A stretch of 64,000 nucleotides of DNA, taken from the NCBI RefSeq assembly GCF_051195255.1, contig NZ_JBNJLK010000007.1:110669-174668 (forward strand). The letters are read 5' to 3'. Source of the DNA: Falsirhodobacter sp051195255. GTDB taxonomy: Bacteria; Pseudomonadota; Alphaproteobacteria; Rhodobacterales; Rhodobacteraceae. The stretch's first letter is position 1. Each line of letters starts with the position of its first letter. Below the pieces are notes generated by a model that saw only the letters and a list, made by a program, of their open reading frames with translations, was not told the origin of the DNA and ran no database searches. The translations under genes were made by a program, and so were the position numbers. Shown here in pieces: positions 54,598-63,808 of this stretch.

Positions 54598-55698
54598 CGC
54601 GCCAATGCGGCGATAGGTCCAGTCGTCCGACGCCTCTTCCGCCAGCAGGGCATCCACCTTGGCGCGGTCGGGGGAGTGGTGGCAGACGGGATCCATCGCG
54701 AAGGGGTCGCCCGCCAGGGCCATGGCCTGACAGCGGCAACCGCCGAAATCCTGTTCCACCCGGGCACAGGACCGGCACGCCTCGGGCAGCCAGTCCGTGC
54801 CCCGGAAGGCGTTGAAGGCCTGGCTGTCGCGCCAGATTTCGGCCAGCCCCATGTCGCGCACGTTGGGGAAGGTCAGGTGGGGAATGATCTCGGCCGCGTG
54901 GCAGGGAAGGACTCGCCCGTCGGGGGCCACGTTCAGGCCGGTCGTGCCCCACCCGCCCATGCAGGCCTTGGGGAAATCGGCATAGTAATCCGGCGGCACG
55001 AAATCGATGACCAGCCGCCCGTGCAGACGGGCCGTCGCCTCGGCCACGACGCGTTTGGCCACATCCACCTGTTCGCGGGTGGGCTGCAAGGCGCTGCGGT
55101 TCTTCAACGCCCAGCCCTGGAACTGAACGCAGGCCACCTCGATCCGGCGGGCGTTCATCTGCAGCGCCATGTCGATCGTCTGGGGCAGGTCCGCGATGTT
55201 CGTCCGGTGCATCACGGCGTTCAGGGTCAGCGGAATGCCCAGGGCGTCGATGTCGGCCGCGACCGCCATCTTCCGGTCGAACCCGCCCTTGTAGCCGCCG
55301 ACGAAGTCCGCGATCGCCGCGTTCACGCCCTGCAGCGACAGCTGGACATGGTCCAGCCCCGCTTCCACCAGCGCCTCCAGCCGGGCGCGCGTCAGCCCGA
55401 TCCCCGAGGTGATGAGGTTCGTGTAAAGTCCCGCCGCGGACGCCGACGCCGTCAGCCGCTCCAGATCCCGGCGCGAGGCGGGCTCGCCCCCCGACAGGTG
55501 GATCTGCAACACGCCAAGGGCCGCCGCCTCGCGGAACACGCGCTCCCACGTCTGGGTGTCCAGCTCGCTCTGCGCGCCCAAAAGCTGCAAGGGGTTGGAG
55601 CAATAGGCGCAGGCCAGCGGGCAGCGATGCGTCAGCTCGGCCAGCATGGCGATGGGTGGCGGAGCGGCCACGCGGCGGTGGGACAAGGGTTGGTTCAC
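54586..55698 (-). CDS. pqqE: PqqE, radical SAM enzyme of PQQ synthesis
   Basis: A 370-residue radical SAM protein. The first cluster is bound by Cys26, Cys30 and Cys33 in RCPLACAYC. The SPASM-type C-terminal cysteines are seen in KACMGGWG, LPCHAAE, ACRSCARVEQDFGGCRC and PVCHHSP. It makes the carbon-carbon bond between the Glu and Tyr side chains of PqqA, with PqqD as the peptide chaperone. It overlaps pqqD by four bases. Confidence 0.96.
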   Translation of the reverse strand: MNQPLSHRRVAAPPPIAMLAELTHRCPLACAYCSNPLQLLGAQSELDTQTWERVFREAAALGVLQIHLSGGEPASRRDLERLTASASAAGLYTNLITSGIGLTRARLEALVEAGLDHVQLSLQGVNAAIADFVGGYKGGFDRKMAVAADIDALGIPLTLNAVMHRTNIADLPQTIDMALQMNARRIEVACVQFQGWALKNRSALQPTREQVDVAKRVVAEATARLHGRLVIDFVPPDYYADFPKACMGGWGTTGLNVAPDGRVLPCHAAEIIPHLTFPNVRDMGLAEIWRDSQAFNAFRGTDWLPEACRSCARVEQDFGGCRCQAMALAGDPFAMDPVCHHSPDRAKVDALLAEEASDDWTYRRIGAAKV

Positions 55699-55970
55699 GA
55701 CCGGACCTCAAGAAGGCGTTTGGCCTGAAGGCCATCCAGAAACTCTGCGACGTCGGGAAGGATGACCTCCACCGGCGCCTCGAAACGGTGCGACAGACGG
55801 TGCGCGATCATCTGAACGGACACTTCGCCATCCACCTCGGCCAGCACGGCATGACCGATGTCGTCCAGCATCAGCGCCCGTTCTGGACCCAGCAGCACCT
55901 GGGTCTGCCGCACCCCGTCCCACCGCATGCGGACCCCGCGCGGCAGGACGAAGACACGGTCGTCGGTCAC
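55695..55970 (-). CDS. pqqD: PqqD, peptide chaperone of PQQ synthesis
   Basis: A 91-residue protein of normal PqqD length, with a GTG start (VTDDRVFVLPRGVRMRWD) that overlaps the pqqC stop (GTGA at 55967-55970). The middle and C-terminal part (LLGPERALMLDDIGHAVLAEVDG) is the typical PqqD fold. It binds the PqqA peptide and presents it to PqqE. Confidence 0.93.
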   Translation of the reverse strand: MTDDRVFVLPRGVRMRWDGVRQTQVLLGPERALMLDDIGHAVLAEVDGEVSVQMIAHRLSHRFEAPVEVILPDVAEFLDGLQAKRLLEVRS

Positions 55971-56713
55971 AACATCCCCTCGCCTGGGGTCCAGCCCCCG
56001 GGGGGGATGCGGCCCGGCGTGACATAGGCGCATTCCAGCGCGTCCAGCTGCGCCCACAACACCTCGGTCTTGAACGTAAGGGCCGCGGCCGCCGCGTCCT
56101 GATCCGCCGCCGTGACGGCATGATCCAGAACCCAATTCAGGCCGAAGTCGACATCCTTGGGCGCTTCGGTCAGACGGTGGCGGAAATAGGCGATCGTCTC
56201 GTCATTCGCGAAGTCGTAATGCTCCAGCAAACCGGCGATGCGGTTCTGGTGGATGGCCGGCGCGAACAGTTCCGTCAGGGACGAGGCCATGGCCGGCAGC
56301 AGCGGCATGTCCCGCACGAAACGCACATAGGCGTCCACCGCGAAACGCGTCGCCGGAAGCACCCCGCGGGCCGAGGCGACGTAATCCGGGTCCAGTCCGA
56401 CGCCTTCGGCCAGCTTCAGCCAGCGGCGGATGCCGCCGCCCTCGTCCACGCCTCCATCGTGATCCTTGATCCGCGACCGCCAGATGCGGCGCAGGTTCGC
56501 CTCCTCGCAGCGCGACAGGAACGCCGCGTCCTTCATCGGGATGCGGCTTTGATAGTAATAGCGGTTGATGACCCAGGCGCGCACCTGATCCAGCGTGCAG
56601 CCGCCCGAATGCAGAAGGTGGTGGAACGGATGCTTGTCGTGATACCGCTCCGCGCCGATCTGGCGCAGACGCGCCTCGAAGGCCGCCCGATCGTCCGCCG
56701 GTCGTTGTGTCAT
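55967..56713 (-). CDS. pqqC: PqqC, final oxidase of PQQ synthesis
   Basis: A 248-residue helical protein that carries out the last ring closure and oxidation of PQQ without a metal. Typical stretches are YHDKHPFHHLLHSGGC, RAWVINRYYYQSRIPMKDA and ITGFD-region equivalents such as HYDFANDETIAYF. It overlaps pqqB and pqqD by four bases each. Confidence 0.96.
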   Translation of the reverse strand: MTQRPADDRAAFEARLRQIGAERYHDKHPFHHLLHSGGCTLDQVRAWVINRYYYQSRIPMKDAAFLSRCEEANLRRIWRSRIKDHDGGVDEGGGIRRWLKLAEGVGLDPDYVASARGVLPATRFAVDAYVRFVRDMPLLPAMASSLTELFAPAIHQNRIAGLLEHYDFANDETIAYFRHRLTEAPKDVDFGLNWVLDHAVTAADQDAAAAALTFKTEVLWAQLDALECAYVTPGRIPPGGWTPGEGML

Positions 56714-57594
56714 GCTGTCAGGTCCATTCCGTCATGGGCAATTTCCCATCCGGCCGCATGAAGGGCGTCGCGTTCGGCCCCCGGCTGCAGGACTGGATTG
56801 GTGTTGTTGATGTGCACGAAGATCTTGCGGCAGGTCAGGCTGGCCAGCGCTGCCATGCTTCCCTCCGGTCCGTTCATCGACATATGTCCCATCCGCGCCC
56901 CGCTTTTCTGGCCGGTTCCGGTGCGCCGCATCTCGTCATCCTCCCACAGGGTGCCGTCGAAGAAGAGGATGTCGGCGTCCCGAAGGCGATGCAGGAGATC
57001 GGCCGGAACCTCGGCACAGCCCGGGATGTAGTAAGCTACATGGCTGCCCGCAACCAGCCGCAGGCCGATCGTCTGCTCTCCCAGCAGGCGCGTCTCCACC
57101 ACCGCGCCTTCCTGATAGAGGGGCACCTTGCCGGGCACGGCGAATCCCGTGATCTCCAGCCCTGGGATCCCTTCGAAGGGCTGATCCAGCTTCTGCACCG
57201 CGCGGGTCACGAAGTCCGGTTTCAGGACGTTGAAGATCGGGTTGGCCGCCAGCGTCGCATGGCTGGCCGCCGTCGCGTGCAGAACGAAGGGGGAGCTTTC
57301 GCGCAGCGTCAGAAGGCCCGCCATGTGATCCACGTCGCCATTCGTCACCATCACCGCGCGGATGGGGCTGTGGCGGCGGCTGCGAGGGTGCAGCGCCGGC
57401 GTGCGGGCCAGTTGATCGCGGATGTCGGGAGAAGCGTTGAGAACGATCCAGTCCTGCCCATCAACCGAAACGGCCAGCGAGGACTGGGTCATGGGCGGGA
57501 TGCGACCGGCGCGCGCGGCGTCGCAATTGCCGCAACCGCAGTTCCACTGCGGCAAGCCACCGCCTGCCGCAGTGCCGAGTACGAGAAACTTCAC
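56710..57594 (-). CDS. pqqB: PqqB, metallo-beta-lactamase-fold protein of PQQ synthesis
   Basis: A 294-residue protein. GTAAGGGLPQWNCGC is the PqqB N-terminal signature; the Cys cluster (CGCGNCDAAR) and TNGDVDHMAGLL (metal site) follow. It hydroxylates the cross-linked intermediate or helps carry PQQ. It starts 13 bases after the pqqA stop and overlaps pqqC by four bases. Confidence 0.96.
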   Translation of the reverse strand: MKFLVLGTAAGGGLPQWNCGCGNCDAARAGRIPPMTQSSLAVSVDGQDWIVLNASPDIRDQLARTPALHPRSRRHSPIRAVMVTNGDVDHMAGLLTLRESSPFVLHATAASHATLAANPIFNVLKPDFVTRAVQKLDQPFEGIPGLEITGFAVPGKVPLYQEGAVVETRLLGEQTIGLRLVAGSHVAYYIPGCAEVPADLLHRLRDADILFFDGTLWEDDEMRRTGTGQKSGARMGHMSMNGPEGSMAALASLTCRKIFVHINNTNPVLQPGAERDALHAAGWEIAHDGMDLTA

Positions 57595-57607
57595 CGCTTC
57601 AGAAGGA

Positions 57608-57718
57608 TCAGAGCGGGTGACGGTCGTCGCGGCCGTTACGGTCGTCTTCCGACGGGCCGTACATGTTGATTTCCATGCCGCAAGCGACTTCTTTGGCAGA
57701 CGGTTTCTTCCAGGCCAT
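57608..57718 (-). CDS. pqqA: PqqA, precursor peptide of PQQ (short gene)
   Basis: A 36-codon gene reading MAWKKPSAKEVACGMEINMY and then GPSEDDRNGRDDRHPL. The ExxxY pair (Glu16, Tyr20) is the one joined by PqqE and turned into PQQ. A GGAGAG ribosome site lies four bases upstream of the ATG at 57718, and a TATAAT hexamer lies at 57735-57740 on the minus strand. The tail after the Tyr is about 16 residues, long and acidic/basic compared with the short tails of well-known PqqA peptides. It is the first gene of pqqABCDE. Confidence 0.93.
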   Translation of the reverse strand: MAWKKPSAKEVACGMEINMYGPSEDDRNGRDDRHPL

Positions 57719-57823
57719 GATGCTCTCCATTATGATTATAAGACGATAGGCCGCCGGGTGCCCCTTATCAATGTTCCGGTGACAATCCAGGTCGGATAGG
57801 GACTCACTGTTCCGTGAAGAGGA

Positions 57824-58402
57824 TCAGCCTTCGACCTTCTTCGCCTCGATCGCCAGGCGGACCTTCACGGCGTCCGACGTGGCGGGCGCGCTGCGGCCGG
57901 CGTCGAACGCGCTGCGCAGCAGGGTCGTTGTAGCTTCCAAGCCCAGCGTGGGCACGCCCTTCGATGAAGGTTCCTGACGCTTCAGAACGGTGTCCAGAAC
58001 GACGTGCTGGGTGACGCCGTTCATTGTCAGGTCGCCTTCGATCAGCGCCGTACCGACGCCCGTCACCTTGATGGAGGTGGAGCGGAACGACACTTCCGGC
58101 GACGCCTCAGCCCCCAGGAAGTCGGGCGAAAGGATGTCGGCGTCCTGATCCTCATGCCCCGTCGTTAGCTTCGACAGCGGGATCGTGGCCGTGACGGAGG
58201 AGGTTTCGGGCGCTTCGGCGTCGAACGTGATCGCGCCTTCCACGCCCGTGATCAGCCCGGACACCGACGAAAAGCCGTGGTGGTCGAAGGTGAACACGAC
58301 CTGGCTGTGCCCGGCGTCGATCTCGTAGGCCTCGGGGGCCGCGAAGGCCGTTGTCGCCGAAAGCGCCAGCGCCGCAGCGGCGAGAGTGTGAATATTGATC
58401 AT
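57824..58402 (-). CDS. YceI-family periplasmic protein
   Basis: A 192-residue protein with a Sec signal (MINIHTLAAAALALSATTAFA). The mature part EAYEIDAGHSQVVFTFDHHGFSSVSG is the typical YceI opening; the family is a lipocalin-like barrel that binds isoprenoid lipids such as polyprenyl quinones. The start at 58402 with a GGAGATC site upstream is preferred over an 11-codon longer reading. It lies between pqqA and the hydantoinase gene, on the same strand as both, with a possible pqq promoter in 57719-57823. Confidence 0.88.
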   Translation of the reverse strand: MINIHTLAAAALALSATTAFAAPEAYEIDAGHSQVVFTFDHHGFSSVSGLITGVEGAITFDAEAPETSSVTATIPLSKLTTGHEDQDADILSPDFLGAEASPEVSFRSTSIKVTGVGTALIEGDLTMNGVTQHVVLDTVLKRQEPSSKGVPTLGLEATTTLLRSAFDAGRSAPATSDAVKVRLAIEAKKVEG

Positions 58403-58468
58403 GATGATCTCCTGGATGATGGGCAGCCATATCACGACGCACGCCCTCGCAGCCAGATGCGTTGAGCC

Positions 58469-59893
58469 TCAGGCGATGTCGGCGGCCACAAAGCCGTTCG
58501 GCACCTTTACCCGCGGTTCGGCCAAGGCATAGCGGTCGCGGGGCAGAAAACGACCGATGCCTTCGGGGGCCAGAACCTCGCCCTCCTTCATCGCCAGAGT
58601 CCCGCGCAGCCATGTAGCCACGGGCCATCCCTTCACCTTCATCCCGGCATAGGGCGTGTAATCCACCGCGTGCTGCATCATGGCATTGTCCAGAACGACC
58701 TCTCGCGCCGGATCCCACAGCACGAGGTCGGCGTCCTTGCCGATGGCGATGTCGCCCTTCGTGTCCAGCCCGTAGATCCGCGCCGGATTTGTGGCCGTGA
58801 CCTGCACGAAGTGCGGCAGCGTGATGCGCCCCTTTCCCACCCCTTCGGAAAAGACCAACGGCATCCGCGCACCCACCCCCGGCACCCCGTTCGGGATGTC
58901 GCGGAAGCTGGCACCGGGCCCAGCGATGTCCTTCCCATGCTCCCCCGTCAGGTTTGACGCCGAATGGTCGGAGGAGATGACGTCGATCACCCCACGCCGG
59001 ATCATGTCCCACATCCCCTCCTGGTCCGCGACCGTGCGGGGCGAGGGGCTGCACATGAAGCCGGCCCCGTCCGGGCGGTCCATGTGATCCTCGGCCAGGA
59101 CAAGATATTGCGGGCAGGTCTCGCCCCAGACCTTCAGGCCCCGCGCCTGCGCCCGGGCGATCTCCTCCGCCACCTCGGCGCAGGACACGTGGAAAATCTG
59201 GATCGGCGCATCCACGAGTTCCGCAAGGCAGATGGCGCGATAGGTCGCCTCCCGCTCCACCACCTTGGGGCGGGACCAGGCGTGGTATTTCGGCGCGGTC
59301 AGCCCAGCGGCCAGCAGCTTTTCGGTCAGCCAGCCGATGGCGTGGTAATTCTCGCAATGCACGGCCGTCATCGCCCCGCCCTTGCGGGCTTCGGCCAGCA
59401 CGCGCAGGAACGCGCCGTCGTCCAGGCGAGAGGTGTCGTAGGTCAGGAACACCTTCAGGCTGCGGATCCCTTTTGCCAGAACCGAAGGGATCTCCGCCAG
59501 GATCTCGGGCGTGGGATCGGTGATGGTGGTGTGGAAGGAATAGTCGATGCGGGACCGGGCAGCGCGGCGGAACGACTCCTCCACCACCGCCGCCAGCCCG
59601 TGCCCCGGGATCTGCCGCACAAAGGAAACGGCGGAGGTCGTGCCCCCCGCCAGCGCGGACCGGCCACCGGTGCCGAAGTTCTCCGCCTCATGCCCCATGC
59701 CGGGCATCACCTCGTCCAGATGGCAATGGGTGTCGACGCCGCCGGGGGTGACGATCAGGCCCTTGGCGTCCACCTCGGCCACGGCCGGATCGACTCGGCC
59801 CAGCTGGACGATCCGGCCCCCCTGCACGCCGATGTCGCCCGAAAAGACGCCGGCGCTGGTGGCCACGCGGGCGTTGCGGATGGCAAGATCCAT
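58469..59893 (-). CDS. Hydantoinase/dihydropyrimidinase-family amidohydrolase
   Basis: A 474-residue metal-dependent amidohydrolase. His56 and His58 in GGVDTHCHLD, the carboxylated Lys147 in SLKVFLTYD, His179 in AVHCENYH, and a later His in IFHVSC form the binuclear site. The IDVISSDHSA segment supplies the last Asp. It opens a cyclic amide ring such as a hydantoin or dihydropyrimidine. No carbamoylase or uptake gene is adjacent, so the pathway partner is not in the window. The start at 59893 follows AAAGGAGC on its own strand. Confidence 0.88.
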   Translation of the reverse strand: MDLAIRNARVATSAGVFSGDIGVQGGRIVQLGRVDPAVAEVDAKGLIVTPGGVDTHCHLDEVMPGMGHEAENFGTGGRSALAGGTTSAVSFVRQIPGHGLAAVVEESFRRAARSRIDYSFHTTITDPTPEILAEIPSVLAKGIRSLKVFLTYDTSRLDDGAFLRVLAEARKGGAMTAVHCENYHAIGWLTEKLLAAGLTAPKYHAWSRPKVVEREATYRAICLAELVDAPIQIFHVSCAEVAEEIARAQARGLKVWGETCPQYLVLAEDHMDRPDGAGFMCSPSPRTVADQEGMWDMIRRGVIDVISSDHSASNLTGEHGKDIAGPGASFRDIPNGVPGVGARMPLVFSEGVGKGRITLPHFVQVTATNPARIYGLDTKGDIAIGKDADLVLWDPAREVVLDNAMMQHAVDYTPYAGMKVKGWPVATWLRGTLAMKEGEVLAPEGIGRFLPRDRYALAEPRVKVPNGFVAADIA

Positions 59894-60105
59894 GGAAGGG
59901 CTCCTTTCAGCGGCACAGCCGGAAGAACGGCATGCGCGGGGTTTGCGAGATGAGGTGATCGGTCGCGAAAAGGTCGGCGTAATGCAGTATCGGCACCTCC
60001 GGCTCCGGCAAGAAAGCATGGATTGCCATGATCGTCTTCGCCGGTGCACGTTTCAGGACATCGGTTCGCCCCAAGATGCATTCTTCAGCGCTTCGTGAAC
60101 GTGCC

Positions 60106-60996
60106 TTACTCCGGCAGCGCGCCCAGGAACGCCTTGACCAGCGTGGCGGAGTTTTCGGAGGCAAGAGACATGAACACGCCCATCTCGTTCTCGCCCTCTC
60201 CGCCGCCGGCGAGATCGGACAGGGACCGGAAGGCGATGAACGGCACCTGGTTGGACCAGGCCACCTGCGCCACGGCCGCGGATTCCATGTCCACGACCTG
60301 CGCGTCGAACGTGTCGAAGATCCATTCCCGCAGGTCCGCGTTGTCCATGAAGGACGATCCGGACACGCCATTTCCCCCGACCCGGATCTGCGGCGCCTTG
60401 TGCAGGCACTGGTTGTCGGCGGTGCAGGTGTCCAGCGCCGTGTCGGCCGCCACCTTGCGGGCCACGTCCAGCAGGGCCGGATCAGCCGGGAACCAGAAGC
60501 GGCTTTCCGGCTCCCCCCGGTCAGAGGCGACGGTCGTCTCGCGTGTGAAGAACATCTCGTGGTTGGAGAAGGGCGAGGACAGGAAGCCCGGCAGCTCATA
60601 CCCCTCCGCGCCCCGACGGGCCATGACGGTTTCCAGCCACTGGCCCCAGTTTTCCGCCACCACCACGTCACCGATGTTCAGGGCGGGATCCACGCCGCCG
60701 GCGATCCCCGAGAAGATGATCCTGTCGATGTCGAAATGATCCAGCGCCAGTTGCGTCGTCATCGCCGCGTTGACCATCGACACGCCCGACAGGAACAGAA
60801 CGACCTCCTGCCCCGAAAGCTTGCCCGTGATGAACCGCTGCCCATTGATGGTTTGCATTTCCGCCCCCTCCAGATCGGCCTGAAGGCTCAGCCATTCCGG
60901 TTCGAAGGCGGACATGACGGCAGTGCGGGGCGTCTCGGCGAAGGCCGGCAGGGCCGAGAGGAGGAGGGCCACCACGGCGGGACGAATCGAGGGCAT
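60106..60996 (-). CDS. Exported MTA/SAH nucleosidase-like protein
   Basis: A 296-residue purine-nucleoside-phosphorylase-fold protein. GIAGGVDPALNIGDVVVAENW and VVDMESAAVAQVA with FRSLSDLAGG are the typical MTA/SAH nucleosidase segments, with the catalytic Asp in SLSD. A Sec signal (MPSIRPAVVALLLSALPAFA) precedes it. The pair of Cys in DTCTADNQCL could form a disulfide, consistent with a periplasmic location. The start at 60996 follows a GGAAAGG ribosome site. Substrate and purpose outside the cytoplasm are unknown. Confidence 0.83.
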   Translation of the reverse strand: MPSIRPAVVALLLSALPAFAETPRTAVMSAFEPEWLSLQADLEGAEMQTINGQRFITGKLSGQEVVLFLSGVSMVNAAMTTQLALDHFDIDRIIFSGIAGGVDPALNIGDVVVAENWGQWLETVMARRGAEGYELPGFLSSPFSNHEMFFTRETTVASDRGEPESRFWFPADPALLDVARKVAADTALDTCTADNQCLHKAPQIRVGGNGVSGSSFMDNADLREWIFDTFDAQVVDMESAAVAQVAWSNQVPFIAFRSLSDLAGGGEGENEMGVFMSLASENSATLVKAFLGALPE

Positions 60997-61152
60997 CAGG
61001 AACCTTTCCATGTGTTTACGGAAGCTTATCACCAAATCCGCACATGCAAGCCTTTCCCGTCACGTGCCGTGCAGAACGGGTGGCGAAAGTGGGCTGGCCG
61101 TGACGGGATCATTCGTCGTAACAGAAACGAGAGCACTTGAAGGGGGCAGCAC

Positions 61153-62931
61153 ATGGTCGGCGAAGTTCTGGAACAGGCCCATGACGCCGGCGCCCATGGC
61201 GGACCGGACTTCGTGGCCGTAGTGGTGCTTCTGGCGGCGGCCGTTCTGGCGGTGCCGCTGTTCCGGCGGCTGGGTCTGGGGTCGGTGCTGGGCTATCTGG
61301 CGGCGGGGCTGGCCATTGGGCCGTTCGGGCTGGGCTTCTTTCACGATCCGCAGGCCATCATCCACGTGGCGGAACTGGGCGTCGTGCTGTTCCTGTTCAT
61401 CATCGGGCTGGAAATGCAGCCTGCCCGCCTTTGGTCCATGCGGGGGGAGATCTTCGGCCTGGGCCTGTTGCAGGTGACGCTGGCGATCGCGACGCTGGTT
61501 TGGGTGGGTCTGGCCTTGGGCTATCCCGCCGTGCCCAGCTTCGTGGCGGGAACGGGTTTCGTGCTGACCTCCACCGCCATCGTGATGCAGATGCTGACCG
61601 AACGGAACCAGATGGCGCTGCCCATGGGCCGCCGCATCATGGCGATCCTTCTGCTGGAGGATCTGGCCATCGTCCCGCTTCTGGCCCTTGTGGCCTTCCT
61701 CGCCCCCGGCGGGGCCGAGGCGACGGCGACGGACCGGTTGCGGAGCGTGGGCGTCGGCCTTGCCGCCATCGCGGCCCTTGTGGTCGCGGGGCGCTATCTG
61801 CTGGACCCGATGTTCCGCCTTTTGGCCCGATCCGGCGCGCGCGAGGTGATGACCGCCGCCGCCCTGCTGATCGTGTTGGGGGCGGCCGTCCTCATGCAGG
61901 CGGGCGGCTTGTCGATGGCGATGGGCGCGTTTCTGGCCGGAGTCCTTTTGTCCGAAAGCAGCTTCCGCCACCAGCTGGAGGCGGACATCGAACCCTTCCG
62001 CGGGCTTCTCCTCGGCCTTTTCTTCCTTGGCGTCGGGATGGCGCTGGATCTGGACACGATTGCGGCGAACTGGACCGTGATCGCGATCAGCGTGCCGGCC
62101 TATGTCCTGCTGAAGATGGGCGTGATCTATGGCGTCGCGCGGGTGCTGCGCGCCTCCAAGGCTGAGGCGCTGGAACGCGCCGTGCTGATGGCGCAGGGCG
62201 GGGAATTTGCCTTCGTGCTTTATGCGACCGCGACGCAGTTCGGCATCCTGACGGCGGAATGGAACGCGAACCTTACGGCGATCATCATCTGCTCCATGGC
62301 GCTGACGCCGCTGATGGTCCTTCTGCACGACCGCTACGCGCCGAAGAAGGCCGTCTCGATGGATGGCGTGGACGAGGTGAAGGACCTGTCGGCCAGCGTG
62401 CTTCTGATCGGCTTCGGCCGGATGGGGCAGATCATCAGCCAGCCCCTGCTGGCGCGCGGGCACAGCCTGTCGATGATCGACACCGACGCCCAGTCCATCC
62501 GCGACGCGGCGCGGTTCGGCTTCAAGGTCTGGTATGGCGACGGGGCGCGGCTGGACATCCTGCACGCGGCCGGAGCAGGCTCGGCCAGCCTGATCATCGC
62601 GGCACCCAACGACCGCGCCGCCGTCACCAAGATCGTGGAACTGGCCAAGCACGAGTTTCCGCTGGTCCCCGTCCTCGCCCGCGCGTTCGACCGCGAACAC
62701 GCGCTGGAACTGGTCCGGGCGGGCGCCGACTTCCAGATGCGCGAAACGCTGGAAAGCGCCTTCGCCATGGGCCGCGAGGCGCTCCTGACGCTGGGCGAGG
62801 ATCCGGCCATCGTGGAAGAGGTCATGACCTCGTTCCGCAGCCGGGATCTGGAGCGGTTCGAGATGGAATGCGTGGGCGGTCAGTTCGCCGGCCGCGACCT
62901 GCTGATCGGCAACCGCAAGACGCAGGAATAA
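61153..62931 (+). CDS. Kef-type monovalent cation:proton antiporter (CPA2) with RCK domain
   Basis: A 592-residue membrane protein. About 12 helices occupy residues 20-385, including ELGVVLFLFIIGLEMQPARLW and the VLTSTAIVMQ and LLLEDLAIVPLL elements typical of CPA2 antiporters. A cytoplasmic RCK/TrkA-N domain begins near residue 410 (SVLLIGFGRMGQII), followed by a short tail. It should exchange K+ or Na+ for protons, gated by a nucleotide or glutathione ligand. It resembles KefB/KefC; no KefF or KefG helper is adjacent. Confidence 0.92.
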   Translation: MVGEVLEQAHDAGAHGGPDFVAVVVLLAAAVLAVPLFRRLGLGSVLGYLAAGLAIGPFGLGFFHDPQAIIHVAELGVVLFLFIIGLEMQPARLWSMRGEIFGLGLLQVTLAIATLVWVGLALGYPAVPSFVAGTGFVLTSTAIVMQMLTERNQMALPMGRRIMAILLLEDLAIVPLLALVAFLAPGGAEATATDRLRSVGVGLAAIAALVVAGRYLLDPMFRLLARSGAREVMTAAALLIVLGAAVLMQAGGLSMAMGAFLAGVLLSESSFRHQLEADIEPFRGLLLGLFFLGVGMALDLDTIAANWTVIAISVPAYVLLKMGVIYGVARVLRASKAEALERAVLMAQGGEFAFVLYATATQFGILTAEWNANLTAIIICSMALTPLMVLLHDRYAPKKAVSMDGVDEVKDLSASVLLIGFGRMGQIISQPLLARGHSLSMIDTDAQSIRDAARFGFKVWYGDGARLDILHAAGAGSASLIIAAPNDRAAVTKIVELAKHEFPLVPVLARAFDREHALELVRAGADFQMRETLESAFAMGREALLTLGEDPAIVEEVMTSFRSRDLERFEMECVGGQFAGRDLLIGNRKTQE

Positions 62932-62980
62932 AGGGCGGCTTGCCGACGGAGAGTTCTCACATCCTTTTGGACATTTGGAC

Positions 62981-63808
62981 GGCTTTGTTGCGCAAATCAG
63001 CTCACAGCCGAGCTTCCCCTATCCCCAGACGGACTTATCCCACGGCCTTTGTGACGGGTATGCCGAGGGCGGGGTAGCCGTTCAGGACGGCCATACGGAC
63101 CTGTAGCTCAACGACCTGGCGGTCGAAGTCCCGCGCCATGAGGCGTTGGCCCAAGAGCTTCAGACAATGCATCTTCGTTTCGGCGCGGCTCCGGCGGTGA
63201 TAGCCGCTCCATCGTCGCCGCAAAGCGCGACCGAGGTGTTGGGATGCCCGCAGCGCTTCGTTGCGGGCAATTGCGCCGGCGGTGACGGTCTTCCATGGCT
63301 TTGCGTTCCAGCGCGGGGGATGACAGCATGCGCGCCGCGCTCTGCGATGGCATCATGGCAATTTCTGGTATCATAGGTACGATCGGCGGTGACGCAGCCA
63401 TCTCCTCGTCCGGCGGGGTCTGGCCGAGCAGATCGGGCAAGACGGGCGCGTCGCCGATATGGCTTGCGGTGATCTCGACGGCCCGGACCTCCAGCGTTTG
63501 CTCGTCGATTCCGAGGTGGATCTTGCGCCAGACCCGCCGTTTGGGGCCGCTGTGCTTGCGAGCGTGCCACTCACCTTTGCCCTCCACCTTGATCCCTGTG
63601 CTGTCGATCAGAAGGTGCAGCGGGCCCTTGGAGCCGCGGCAGGGATGTTCACCGCCAAGGTCTTCTGACGACGGGAAAGCGTGCTGAAGTCTGGCACAGT
63701 TCAGGCCAACCAAGCGCAGCAGGCTCTCGACGAACCGGTCGTCTGCCTGAGCGCCATGCCGAACAGCACCTTCATCGATAGGCAGGTGTGGATGGCGGCG
63801 TCGCTCTA
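62981..63808 (-). mobile_element. Truncated IS5-family insertion sequence
   Basis: The terminal repeat GGCTTTGTTGCGCAAATC lies at 62981-62998, just 50 bases after the antiporter gene, and matches IS5-type ends. The transposase remnant follows to about 63808. The opposite end is missing: no GATTTGCGCAACAAAGCC is found before the window end, and the reading frame breaks off at a TAG near 63808. The element is dead by truncation and frameshift. Confidence 0.75.
63035..63808 (-). pseudogene. IS5-family transposase, multiply frameshifted
   Basis: Segments in different frames on the minus strand fit one IS5 transposase in order: AIHTCLSMKVLFGMALRQTTG (63720-63795), then VPDFSTLSRRQKTLAVNIP (near 63700), LLIDSTGIKVEGKGEWHARK (63540-63620), then TADRTYDTRNCHDAIAERGAHAVIP, and finally RRRWSGYHRRSRAETKMHCLKLLGQRLMARDF to the stop at 63035. 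At least three frame breaks separate them. The N-terminal start is missing. Catalytic residues are scattered over frames, so no active enzyme can be made. Confidence 0.8.

Noticed and set aside
57735..57740. TATAAT upstream of pqqA as the pqq promoter
   Set aside because: It is a perfect -10 hexamer but lies only about 17 bases from the start codon and has no matching -35 hexamer at 16-18 bases, so it is mentioned but not listed as a promoter.
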